DNA of 64,000 nucleotides, from NCBI GenBank assembly GCA_000802095.1, contig JUEB01000029.1:211620-275619 (forward strand), read 5' to 3'. A program made the position numbers and the translations under genes. The notes under the pieces are model-generated. The model was not told the DNA's origin. It did not search any database and saw nothing but the letters and a program-made list of their open reading frames with translations. Below are positions 17,097-27,000 of the stretch, piece after piece. The stretch is from Peptococcaceae bacterium BICA1-7. GTDB lineage: Bacteria > Bacillota > Desulfotomaculia > Desulfotomaculales > Desulfocucumaceae. Position 1 is the stretch's first letter. The number at the start of each line of letters is the position of its first letter.

Positions 17097-20000
17097 ATGC
17101 CAAAATCATTAGTTTTTATGTTCTCCGGCCAGGGTTCACAGTATTATCACATGGGCAGGGAGCTTTTCCAAAGACATCCTGTATTTCATGGTTGGATGAT
17201 CAAGCTGGATGAAGAAGTGCGTAAAACTATCGGAAAGTCTGTTGTTGAGCGTCTATACAGTCCTGAGAAAACAATGGGTGAGAGGTTTGACAGACTATTA
17301 TATACCAATCCTGCCATTTTCATGGTTGAGTTTTCACTGGCCCAGGTGCTGCTGGAAGAAGGGATAAAGCCTGATTATGTACTGGGTACAAGCATGGGGG
17401 AAACAGTCTCTGCAGCCATCGCCGGTGTAATGGACGCTGGAGGTTTATTGAGATCAATATTAAAAAGTGCTGCTATTTATGAAGAAAACTGCCCAAGGGG
17501 AGGTATGCTTGCAATCATCCATGATATTGATCTTTTTTATGATACACCTCTTATAAACAGGAATAGCGAACTTGCCTCCATCAACTATGACTCCCACTTT
17601 GTGGTTTCGGGGGATATCCAGGGCTTAAAGATGATAGAGGAATATTTGATGGACAGAAATATATTGTATCAGGATCTGCCGGTTGCCTTCGGCTTTCACT
17701 CATCTCAGATCGACCCCGCAGCAACTGCCCTTATACGTTACAAAAAAAACCTTACTTTTAAAAGACCTCATATTCCTTTTGTTTCCTGCCTACACGGGGA
17801 TATTGCCGAGGAACTTGACAGCCGGTATTTTTGGGATGTTGTAAGAAAACCTATTCAGTTTCAAAGGGCCATTCAAAGGCTGGAAAGCCTTCAGGATAAT
17901 TTTTACCTGGACCTGGGGCCATCGGGAACCCTAGCGGGCTTTGTGAAAAGAAACCTTTCCAGTGACTCAAAATCGGAAGCGCACAGCATAATGACTCCTT
18001 TTAATAGTAATTTAAAAAATCTTAATATAGCACTGGAAAAGTTATCCACTGAAAGACGGGTTAATATTCAGAGGAAGGTGAAAAAGATGATTGCTTATGT
18101 GTTTCCCGGCCAGGGGTCCCAGTATAAAGGGATGGGCGGGGATCTCTTTGGCCAATTTGAAGATTTGGCTGCAAAGGCGGACAGAATACTTGGGTATTCA
18201 TTAAGGGATCTATGCCTTAATGACCCTGACCGCCAGTTGAGTCAGACCCGCTATACTCAGCCGGCCTTATATACAGTCAATGCCTTGAGTTATCTTAACA
18301 GGATTAAAGAGACGGGAAAAGCCCCGGACTATGTGGCCGGGCACAGCCTTGGGGAGTACAATGCCCTTTTTGCCGCAGGGGCTTATGATTTTGAAACTGG
18401 ATTAAAGCTGGTAAAAAAAAGAGCTGAATTAATGAGCCGGGTTTCAGGCGGGGGCATGGCGGCGGTAATTGGCTTAAGTGGTGAAAGAGTTGAGGAGATA
18501 CTGAAAAACTACGGGGAAAAAAGAGTGGAGATAGCAAACTACAATGCGCCCCACCAGATTGTGCTGGCCGGTTCCCTGGATGATATCAGCCGGATAGGCA
18601 GTCTCTTTGAAAAGGAAGGAGCAAGGTATTTTCCCCTTAATGTAAGCGGCGCCTTCCACTCAAGTTATATGACGGACTTAAAGAGTGAATTCAGGGAGTA
18701 CCTGGAACAGTTTGTCTTCTCTGACTTGACAATACCGGTGATCTCCAACGTAACCGCCAGGCCCTATAGACAGGAGGATGTAATAAGGAACCTGACTGAT
18801 CAGATTAGCCGTCCTGTCAGGTGGACTGACAGTATAAGATACCTCATGGAGTGCGGGAAAATGGATTTTGAGGAAATAGGACCGGGAAATGTCCTGGCCG
18901 GCCTTATTGGGCAGATTAAAAAAGATGCGGATGCCGGTGATAACCACAAAGACCTGAGGAGGGACAGCGGCAGTTCAACCGTGGAGGCTGCTTCATCCGG
19001 GATAGTAATACCGGAAGTAAGAATGGGTAGCGGCAACCATAAATTAAGTGCGGAAGCCCTTGGTGATAGTGACTTTAAAAGAGAATACAACCTTAAATAC
19101 GCATACCTGGCAGGAGCCATGTACAGGGGGGTCAGCTCAAAAGAGCTGGTCGTAAGGATGGGGAAGGCCGGCATGATGGGCTTTTTCGGGACGGGCGGCC
19201 TTGGCATAGGGCAAATAGAAGAAGCCATAAGGGAAATCAAGGGTGAGCTGCGGGATGGACAGGCCTACGGTATGAATTTACTGCATAACCCCGGCAATCC
19301 CCAGCTGGAGGAAGCACTGGTTGATTTGTTCTTAAGTCACGGAGTGAGATATGTTGAAGCATCGGCCTTTCTAGGCATAACCCAGGCACTGGTGAAATAC
19401 CGATCACACGGTTTAAGGAGGGACACCAATGGCCTAATTTGCGTATACAACAGAATTATTGCCAAGGTGTCCAGGCCTGAGATAGCAGAGGCCTTTTTAA
19501 GGACGGCGCCCGAACGGATTGTGGAGAAACTTCTTTCTGATGGTGCTATTACCCGGGAACAGGCTGAAATGCTAAGAATAGTCCCGATGGCCGATGACCT
19601 GTGTGTAGAGGCCGACTCTGGAGGGCATACAGACGGCGGTGCGTCGTTTGTGCTTATACCAGCCATGATTAAATTGAGGGATGAAAATGTAAAAAAATAC
19701 AGGTATCCCAAAAAGGTAAGGGTGGGGGTGGCAGGAGGCATTGGCACTCCGGAAGCCGCAGCAGCCGCTTTTGTTATGGGTGCTGATTTTATTCTGACCG
19801 GATCAATAAATCAATGTACTGTTGAAGCGGGAAATAGCGATACGGTAAAGGATATGTTGCAGCAGATAAATGTTCAGGATACGGACTATGCCCCGGCAGG
19901 AGATATGTTTGAACTGGGGGCCAGGGTACAGGTTTTAAAAAAAGGCGTTTTTTTCCCGGCCAGGGCCAACAAGTTAAGTAATCTGTACCAGCAATATAGC

Positions 20001-20390
20001 TCGCTGGACCAAATAGATGAAAGCTCAAAAAAGCAGCTTCAGGAAAGGTACTTCCGGCGTAGTTTTGAGGAAATTTTTGAGGAATCGAAAATGTATTATT
20101 CACCACAGGAAATTGAAAAGGCCCAGCGCAATCCAAAGCTTAAAATGGCCATAGTTTTTAAATGGTATTTTGGCCACGCCACAAGGCTGGCGATGAGCGG
20201 TGACCCGGACCGGCAGGTGGACTACCAGGTGCACTGCGGACCAGCCCTGGGAGCCTTTAACCAGTGGGTAAAGGGAACTCCCCTGGAAAACTGGAGAAAT
20301 CGGCGCGTGGATGAGATTGGTATAAAGCTTATGACTGAAACAGCTTGTTTGTTGAACAGGCGGCTGGAGGAAATAAACAGTCCGGCATAA
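17097..20390 (+). CDS. pksE: Trans-acting acyl hydrolase/AT-malonyl AT-enoyl reductase fusion
   Basis: Stand-alone trans-acting enzyme (1,097 aa) serving the whole assembly line. Domain 1 (about 1-300) is AT-like with G-T-S-M-G at 97-101 (Ser99, His201). It has Thr instead of His before the nucleophile and resembles PedC-type acyl hydrolases that clear stalled chains. Domain 2 (about 325-625) is a canonical malonyl transferase with G-H-S-L-G (Ser417), G-A-F-H (His521) and the Arg in K-K-R-A-E-L-M that holds the malonyl carboxylate. Domain 3 (about 660-1097) is a PfaD/PksE-type FMN enoyl reductase with G-T-G-G-L-G and G-G-I-G-T-P-E-A-A. The triple fusion recalls MmpC of mupirocin. The ATG at 17097 has TGGGG just upstream; a TTG 12 nt earlier is less likely. 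It is the first gene of the cluster. Confidence 0.9.
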   Translation: MPKSLVFMFSGQGSQYYHMGRELFQRHPVFHGWMIKLDEEVRKTIGKSVVERLYSPEKTMGERFDRLLYTNPAIFMVEFSLAQVLLEEGIKPDYVLGTSMGETVSAAIAGVMDAGGLLRSILKSAAIYEENCPRGGMLAIIHDIDLFYDTPLINRNSELASINYDSHFVVSGDIQGLKMIEEYLMDRNILYQDLPVAFGFHSSQIDPAATALIRYKKNLTFKRPHIPFVSCLHGDIAEELDSRYFWDVVRKPIQFQRAIQRLESLQDNFYLDLGPSGTLAGFVKRNLSSDSKSEAHSIMTPFNSNLKNLNIALEKLSTERRVNIQRKVKKMIAYVFPGQGSQYKGMGGDLFGQFEDLAAKADRILGYSLRDLCLNDPDRQLSQTRYTQPALYTVNALSYLNRIKETGKAPDYVAGHSLGEYNALFAAGAYDFETGLKLVKKRAELMSRVSGGGMAAVIGLSGERVEEILKNYGEKRVEIANYNAPHQIVLAGSLDDISRIGSLFEKEGARYFPLNVSGAFHSSYMTDLKSEFREYLEQFVFSDLTIPVISNVTARPYRQEDVIRNLTDQISRPVRWTDSIRYLMECGKMDFEEIGPGNVLAGLIGQIKKDADAGDNHKDLRRDSGSSTVEAASSGIVIPEVRMGSGNHKLSAEALGDSDFKREYNLKYAYLAGAMYRGVSSKELVVRMGKAGMMGFFGTGGLGIGQIEEAIREIKGELRDGQAYGMNLLHNPGNPQLEEALVDLFLSHGVRYVEASAFLGITQALVKYRSHGLRRDTNGLICVYNRIIAKVSRPEIAEAFLRTAPERIVEKLLSDGAITREQAEMLRIVPMADDLCVEADSGGHTDGGASFVLIPAMIKLRDENVKKYRYPKKVRVGVAGGIGTPEAAAAAFVMGADFILTGSINQCTVEAGNSDTVKDMLQQINVQDTDYAPAGDMFELGARVQVLKKGVFFPARANKLSNLYQQYSSLDQIDESSKKQLQERYFRRSFEEIFEESKMYYSPQEIEKAQRNPKLKMAIVFKWYFGHATRLAMSGDPDRQVDYQVHCGPALGAFNQWVKGTPLENWRNRRVDEIGIKLMTETACLLNRRLEEINSPA

Positions 20391-20432
20391 TAAAAAATGT
20401 GGGTTAAATAAGGCTTTAAAAGGTGGGTTACC

Positions 20433-20684
20433 ATGTTAAAAGATTACATTTTTAAGATCTTAAAGGAGAATATAATTGAGATTTTACCTGAAATGCCGGA
20501 GGAAAAAATTAGACTGGAAGAAAGCCTCAGGGAATTGGGAGCCAATTCGGTTGATCGCATGGATATAGTGGTCAAAACAATGGAGGCCATAGGGATAAAA
20601 ATATCTATGGTAGAAACCGCCCAGGCCGCAAATATAGGAGAACTGGTTGATTTATTTTATGAAAAAAAAAGATTAGCGGGTTGA
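20433..20684 (+). CDS. acpK: Stand-alone donor acyl carrier protein for beta-branching
   Basis: Discrete ACP (83 aa) that would carry malonate, then acetate after decarboxylation, to the HMG-CoA-synthase-like enzyme. The 4'-phosphopantetheine Ser lies in G-A-N-S-V-D-R near residue 38-39. The A-N-S-x-D-R form is characteristic of AcpK/MacpC-type donor ACPs and unlike the F/V-D-S form in the megasynthases. The downstream ketosynthase, HCS and hydratase genes follow with gaps of 0-18 nt, as in the pksE-acpK-pksF-pksG-pksH order of bacillaene clusters. AAAGGTGG precedes the ATG. Confidence 0.9.
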   Translation: MLKDYIFKILKENIIEILPEMPEEKIRLEESLRELGANSVDRMDIVVKTMEAIGIKISMVETAQAANIGELVDLFYEKKRLAG

Positions 20685-20691
20685 TTTAATT

Positions 20692-21969
20692 ATGAATAGC
20701 GGTGGACGGGTAGTTGTTACGGGGATGGGAGTTTTTAGTTCCATTGGTAAAAGTGTTGAAGAATATGGACAGTCTTTAAGGGCTGGGCAAAGTGGCATAG
20801 GTTTTTATAAAGGTGCGATGGATACTGGTATTTCTGTCAGTGTCGGGGCCTGGACCGGTGATATTTCATATGAAACATTAGTGACCGGATATTCTTTACC
20901 GGGTGATCTGGCACAGAAGGCAAAACAGTGTGCCCGCAGGTCCCCGTTTGCCTTACAGGCCACTGCCCTTTCCGCCATGGAGGCATGGAAGGGGGCCATG
21001 CTTTATGACTGCCAAATCCCTTCAGATCGTTTGGGAATAATTATAGCCGGCCATAATCTCACTCAGTGTTTTCAGTATGGATTATTAAACAAGTTTAAGC
21101 AAAATCCGGAATACCTGACGCCGAGCTACGCTCTTCATTACATGGACACAGATTACCTCGGAACATTAAGTGAAATATTTGGTATACAAGGTGAAGGATT
21201 TACCGCCGGAGGGTCTTCAGCCAGCGGCAATGTAGGGATTATAAAAGGCCTTCAGATTATCCGGCTGGGCACTGTGGATGCCTGCATGGTGGTTGGTCCC
21301 CTGACGGACCTGTCACCCATGGACTTGCAGGGCTTTTACAACATTGGGGCTATGGGGGGAAGGAGATTTAAGGATAATCCGGAGAAAGCATGCCGCCCCT
21401 TTGACAGGGAACACGAAGGTTTTATTTATGGGCAGGCAGGGGGATGCCTGATACTGGAATCTATGGAATCTGCAGCCAAAAGGGGTGTTCCAATACTGGC
21501 CGAGCTACTTGGAGGGGCATTAGTTCTCGATGGAAACCGGCTTTCCAATCCCAGCGCGGAAGGCGAGGCCAGGGCAATGGAGTACTCGCTTAAACAGGCC
21601 GGGGTAGAATCCGGTCAAGTCGACTATTTAAATGCCCATGGGTCTTCGTCTCCATTAGGGGATGAGACAGAGGTTGCTGCAATTAAAAAGGTTTTTAAAA
21701 AGAGTTTACCGCGTATGTGGATTAATTCAGGTAAAAGTATGACGGGGCATTGCTTATGCGCGGCAGGGGTGGTGGAGGCTGTAGCAACAATTATTCAAAT
21801 CCGGGAAGGGTTTGTGCATCCCAATCTTAATCTGGATAATCCCATTGATAATGAATGTAGATTTAACGATGGAACAGCAAAAGAGGCCGATATTGAAATG
21901 GCTATGAGCAATTCTTTCGGTTTTGGGGGAATTAATACCAGCATTATATTTAAAAAGGTGGTTCCATAG
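20692..21969 (+). CDS. pksF: Decarboxylating ketosynthase of the beta-branch cassette
   Basis: Stand-alone ketosynthase fold (425 aa) predicted to decarboxylate malonyl-ACP to acetyl-ACP rather than condense. The usual catalytic Cys is replaced: the active-site stretch reads T-A-G-G-S-S-A-S-G (residues 171-179), with Ser176 at the Cys position. The two other catalytic blocks are present as A-H-G-S-S-S and G-K-S-M-T-G-H, so the His residues needed for decarboxylation remain. This is the PksF/MupG pattern. It starts 7 nt after the ACP gene and abuts the HCS gene. Confidence 0.9.
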   Translation: MNSGGRVVVTGMGVFSSIGKSVEEYGQSLRAGQSGIGFYKGAMDTGISVSVGAWTGDISYETLVTGYSLPGDLAQKAKQCARRSPFALQATALSAMEAWKGAMLYDCQIPSDRLGIIIAGHNLTQCFQYGLLNKFKQNPEYLTPSYALHYMDTDYLGTLSEIFGIQGEGFTAGGSSASGNVGIIKGLQIIRLGTVDACMVVGPLTDLSPMDLQGFYNIGAMGGRRFKDNPEKACRPFDREHEGFIYGQAGGCLILESMESAAKRGVPILAELLGGALVLDGNRLSNPSAEGEARAMEYSLKQAGVESGQVDYLNAHGSSSPLGDETEVAAIKKVFKKSLPRMWINSGKSMTGHCLCAAGVVEAVATIIQIREGFVHPNLNLDNPIDNECRFNDGTAKEADIEMAMSNSFGFGGINTSIIFKKVVP

Positions 21970-23202
21970 ATGAATGTGGGTATAGAAGCTATTAATTTCT
22001 ACGGAGGGCCGGCCTATATCAGTGTGCGGGACCTTTTTCAAGCCAGGGGGCTTGATTTGGGGCGGTTCAATAATTTAATGATGGACAAAAAATCAGTGGG
22101 AATGCCCTGCGAGGATCCTGTCACCAACGCGGTTAACGCTGCCAGGCCTATAATCGACAGGCTGACTGACAGTGAAAAAAACAGTATAGATCTTGTTATA
22201 ACTGCAAGCGAGTCGGGCTTGGATTTCGGCAAGTCTCTAAGCACCTACATCCATGATTACCTGGGGCTTAGCCGTAACAGCCGGCTATTTGAAGTAAAAC
22301 AGGCATGTTATGGAGGAACGGCGGCCTTGCATATGGCTAGTTCCTATATTGCCTCCCAGGTATCTCCGGGGGCAAAGGCACTGGTTGTTGCTACAGACGT
22401 TGCCCGGGCCGCCGCAAAAAACACTTACGCCGAGCCATCGCAGGCTGTAGGCGCGATAGCAATGCTGGTAAGCGACAGGCCCGAGGTTATGGAGTTGGAC
22501 CTGGGAGCCAGCGGATATTACAGTTTTGAAGTAATGGACACCTTCCGGCCCATGCCGGAAATTGAAACGGGAGATCCCGACTTATCCCTCCTCTCGTACC
22601 TGGATTGTTTGGATAACAGCTTTAAAGCATACGAGGAAAAGGTTGAAGGCGTTAATTTTATGCATACTTTTGATTTCCTGGCCTTCCATACCCCTTTTCC
22701 CGGAATGGTTAAGGGCGGGCACCGCAAAATGATGCGGGAACTGGCACGTATTAGCCCTGACCAAATAGAAGAGGACTTCAATAGGAGGGTGGCCCCTTCT
22801 CTGGGGTATTGCACCCAGGTGGGAAATGTTTATTCTGCTACACTTTACCTGGCACTATGCGGTTTGATTGACCAGGCCGACTTTGAAGATTTTAGCAGGG
22901 TGGGTTTGTTTTCATACGGCTCCGGCTGCTCGTCCGAATTCTACAGCGGAATACTGACTAAACATTCAAAAGCGGTGTTGAGCGAAATGATGATCGGAAA
23001 GAAGCTGGCCCAGCGATACCGGTTAGATATAGAGGAGTATGACAGGATACTGGATTTAAATATGGAGTGGATGTTCGGGATAAAGGACAAAGAGGTGGAG
23101 CTATCAGGGTTCACGGAAATATATGAACAATTTTTTAAGGGACGCGGACTGCTCGTGTTAAACAGGGTAAAGAATTACCACAGGGAATATTCGTGGAGTT
23201 AA
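21970..23202 (+). CDS. pksG: HMG-CoA synthase-like beta-branching enzyme
   Basis: Polyketide HMG-CoA synthase homologue (410 aa, PksG about 420) that would add the acetyl group from the donor ACP to a beta-keto thioester on the assembly line. The nucleophilic Cys113 sits in V-K-Q-A-C-Y-G-G. The general base region A-S-E-S-G-L-D-F-G and the His in F-L-A-F-H-T-P-F-P are also visible. The ATG directly follows the previous stop. Together with the two hydratases it predicts an alkyl branch, most simply a methyl. Confidence 0.94.
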   Translation: MNVGIEAINFYGGPAYISVRDLFQARGLDLGRFNNLMMDKKSVGMPCEDPVTNAVNAARPIIDRLTDSEKNSIDLVITASESGLDFGKSLSTYIHDYLGLSRNSRLFEVKQACYGGTAALHMASSYIASQVSPGAKALVVATDVARAAAKNTYAEPSQAVGAIAMLVSDRPEVMELDLGASGYYSFEVMDTFRPMPEIETGDPDLSLLSYLDCLDNSFKAYEEKVEGVNFMHTFDFLAFHTPFPGMVKGGHRKMMRELARISPDQIEEDFNRRVAPSLGYCTQVGNVYSATLYLALCGLIDQADFEDFSRVGLFSYGSGCSSEFYSGILTKHSKAVLSEMMIGKKLAQRYRLDIEEYDRILDLNMEWMFGIKDKEVELSGFTEIYEQFFKGRGLLVLNRVKNYHREYSWS

Positions 23203-23220
23203 TTAAAGTGGGAGTCTTTT

Positions 23221-23991
23221 ATGCGTAATGAAACCATTTTGGTAAAGGAAGCCCGGGGCATACTGACAGTGACTTTCAACCGGCCTAAAAGCAAGAACAG
23301 CATCAACGGGGCTTTTTTGCGCGAACTCAACGATGCGCTGGACCTGTCATTAAGAAATTCGGAGTGCCGCATGGTGGTTTTGGAAGGACAGAATGGAGTA
23401 TTCAGCACAGGGATGGATTTTAACGATAGGGCTTCCGGAAATTATGATGAAAAATTGGACAGGCTGTCTCTGGTCAGATATATGGAGATGTTAAAGAGAT
23501 TCAGAGAGATACCCAGGATTGTGATTTCCATTGTGGACGGGCAGGTTATTGCGGGAGGGGTTGGGCTGGTGGCGGCCAGCGATCTGGTAATTGCGACGCC
23601 ACGCGCCCGGTTTGGCCTTTCGGAGGCGCTTTGGGGAATGCTGCCCGGAATGCTGCTGCCTTTTCTCATCCGCAGGGTGGGGTTCCAAAAGGCCTATAGC
23701 ATGACACTGACCACCATGCCGGTGTCTGCAGTGGAAGCGCATAGCTTTAACCTTGTCGATGAGGTGACCGAAACGCCCGATCAAACCATACTTCAGCTAA
23801 CCCAAAGGTTAATAAGGCTGGAGGAGTCAACCATAGAAAACATTAAACAGTTTTTCTTAAAACTATGGCCCATAACCGGTGAATTTGAAGAAATGGCTGT
23901 TGCCGAAAGCTTCAGGCTGATGAATGACCCAAAGGTCAGGGAGAACATTGATAATTTTGTAAGGTATAAGAAGTTCCCCTGGAATAAATAA
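23221..23991 (+). CDS. pksH: Enoyl-CoA hydratase-like dehydratase (ECH1)
   Basis: Crotonase-fold protein (256 aa, PksH about 260). Visible are F-N-R-P near residue 20, the first oxyanion loop around G-V-F-S-T-G-M-D-F, and the second around D-G-Q-V-I-A-G-G-V-G-L-V-A-A-S-D. Its place just after the HCS gene matches ECH1, which dehydrates the HMG-like intermediate. The decarboxylating partner ECH2 is not free-standing here but embedded in the third megasynthase. The dehydrating role rests on position and on the presence of the PksI-like partner. Confidence 0.87.
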   Translation: MRNETILVKEARGILTVTFNRPKSKNSINGAFLRELNDALDLSLRNSECRMVVLEGQNGVFSTGMDFNDRASGNYDEKLDRLSLVRYMEMLKRFREIPRIVISIVDGQVIAGGVGLVAASDLVIATPRARFGLSEALWGMLPGMLLPFLIRRVGFQKAYSMTLTTMPVSAVEAHSFNLVDEVTETPDQTILQLTQRLIRLEESTIENIKQFFLKLWPITGEFEEMAVAESFRLMNDPKVRENIDNFVRYKKFPWNK

Positions 23992-24024
23992 ATTACTCAC
24001 TGAGGTACAGCGGGGAGGATTAAG

Positions 24025-27000
24025 ATGACCAGTCGCTGCGCAGACATTGCGGTTATAGGAATGGGTTGCCGGTTTCCCGGCGCCGATGACTACCGGCAAT
24101 TTTGGAGCAATCTGGAGCAAGGGATAAATTCTATCAGGGAAATTACTCCGGAACGGTGGGAAATTGATGGGTTTTACTCCCCTGATATAAACGTGCCCAA
24201 CAGGAGTATCAGTAAGTGGTGCGGGCTCCTTGACGGAATTGACCGGTTTGACAGCCGTTTTTTCAACATCTCTCCCCGTGAGGCCGGTAATATGGACCCA
24301 CAGCAAAGGCTTTTGCTGGAAGAAACCTGGCGCTGCATTGAGGACTCCGGTATTTCCCTGAACAATCTCCAAAATAAAAATACCTCAGTCTATGTGGGTG
24401 TAATGACAGGTGACTACCGCCAGGAGTGGGCGTCTATTGGCACTGAAACAGACAGTTACGCCTGCCTGGGAAATGTGGAGAGCATACTTGCAAATAGAAT
24501 TTCCCACACCTTTAACCTTAAGGGATCCAGCATCTCCATAAATGCCGCCTGCGCCTCCTCCCTGGTGGCGGTTCACCAGGCGAAGCGCTCGCTGGTGTCC
24601 GGAGAGTGTGATTATGCCCTGGCGGGTGGAGTTAATTTAAACCTCCATCCCTGGAAATATATTTCCTTTTCCAAATCAAGAATGCTAAGCCCAGACGGCC
24701 AGTGTAAAACCTTTGACAGGGACGCCAACGGCTATGTTCCCGGAGACGGTGTGGGAGTTCTCCTTCTGCAGAGGCTGGATGACGCCATTGCTGAAGGCAG
24801 CCATGTTTACGGCATAATCAAGGGTTCGGCAGTCAACCACTGCGGAAAATCACTGTCCATCACCGCTCCAAGAGTCGAGTCCCAGAGGGATGTGATACTA
24901 AAAGCATACGGCGAGGCCGGGTTTAGCCCCGAAACAGTCACCTACGTGGAGGCTCACGGAACAGGAACATCCCTTGGAGATCCTATAGAAATAGAAGCGC
25001 TGACCCGGGCTTTCAGGAAATACACAGGCAAGAGCCAGTATTGCAGGATAGGGTCGGTTAAAACAAATATCGGTCACCTGGAGTCGTCTGCCGGGGTAGC
25101 CGGGATAATAAAGGTCCTGTTAATGATGCGGCACAAAAAAGTTCCTCCCACGTTAAACATGAAAGAGCAAAATCCAATAATAGATTTTAAGGCGACCCCC
25201 TTTGAGACAGCCGAGAGTCTAACGGACTGGAAGGCAGAAAGAGAGGGTATTCCTTTGCGGGCAGGGGTGAGCTCCTTCGGTTTTGGAGGAGTTAATTGCC
25301 ATATTTTACTGGAAGAATACCCTGCCGGGAAGACAAAAAAGGAACACACCGGTGATCCTTTTAATCTGTTTACTTTATCCGCCAAAAGTCCGGAAAGTTT
25401 GAAAGAAATGATCAGGGAGTGGGATTTGTATACCGGGAGCAAGGAGTTTTCAGAGTATGACATTAGGGACATCTGCCAGACTCTCCTTACCGGAAGAGAA
25501 CATTTTTCATTCCGCTATGGCGTTATGATCAGGGATAAAGAAGAGCTAAAAAAAGCTTTGCAGGAGGAATTTGTTTTAGCGGCGGCAGAGGAAGGTAAAA
25601 AGAAGAGGTGTTTGAGGATAGGGGATCTTTTATCTCCGGGCAGCCGGGAGATAAAGCGGCTGATCTCAAAACTGCCCCCATTAAAGAAAAGCTTTGATTT
25701 AATATTGGACAAAGTGTCCAATAAGAGCAAAACCAGTGATTTGTCAGATTTTTTAAAAGCGCTTTCCCCGCAGGAAATATCCTTCTTGTTTACTTACGCC
25801 CTTGCCGCCACCTGTGTGGACCTGGGGTTTAGCCCGGAATTAGTGGCCGGAGAAGGTACGGGGATATGGGTAAGCCTGGCCGTATGCGGCATTATCCGTC
25901 CGGAGGATGTACTGCCTGTTATTAAAGGAAATTTGCCGGTGGACAATATCAAACTTTCCCGGCCATCCATACCATTTTTTGATCCTGTCAACAGGACAGT
26001 TATAATGCCATATTTAATTGGCGGGGATTATATTAATAATTTAATAAAACAGGTTAGCTCAGTTAATGATGAAACTGCCCTTGTATATATAGAAAAGGCA
26101 ATTAAACTGTTTAACAGCCAGTTTACCTTTAAAAATTATTTGGGTGAATGGGATAAACCGCTTAAAGACTCTGGGTTAAACACAGAAAGCCTGCTTTTTG
26201 ATGAGAGGATACTGGATGACCGGCCAGAGAATGGGAAAAAGCTTATTTTAATTGTAGCGATATTAAGCGCTTTAAGAAAACTCAACTCGAGGTGGAACTT
26301 GACTGATTCGAGGCCGGAGGGCAACCATTGGCTTGATGAGATGGCGGACCTGCTGAATGATGATGTTTTGCCCAAAGAAGTGGCTGTTAAACTCCTTCTT
26401 GATAAAACTGTTGATCCAAATCATGTGGCGGGTATTATTAATGGGCGGCAACACCGGCTGGACTCTCAAAAGCCCTACCTCCATATTAAAGACCATAATA
26501 TCTATTTGCAGGAACTAAACCATTTTGGAACATGGGTGAAAGATGCCTTATCAGCAGGCTGTGAGGTTGGTGATAAGGAGTCATTTTTGTTTCTTGAAAT
26601 AGGGAAAAGAGCCTGTCCGGATTGCATGGGAGTTTGCATGGACATAGGAAAGGCTGCCGGCTTTGAGGGGATTTTCAAGGAATCCTTTCTAAAGCTGTGG
26701 CTAAAGGGAATTGATGTGCGGTGGGACAGGCTGTATTCCGGCATCGGATACAGTAAAGCTGCTCTTCCGGTTTATCCCTTTAGCAGGGAATCACACTGGG
26801 TGCAGCGGCCTTCAAGCGGGCCTGTTGTTCAGGGGCGGCATCCCCTGATACACAGAAACGGTTCAACTTTAAATGAGCAGATGTATTCCATAACTCTCTC
26901 AGGGAATGAATTTTATCTGACGGACCATAAAGTGGGAAACCTTAAAACACTACCGGGCGCAGTATACCTGGAGATGGCCCTGGCTTCAGGAATAATGGCT

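Noticed and set aside
25330..26805. Functional cis-AT in module 1
   Set aside because: The catalytic Ser and preceding His are replaced (G-E-G-T-G), so normal acyl transfer is not possible.
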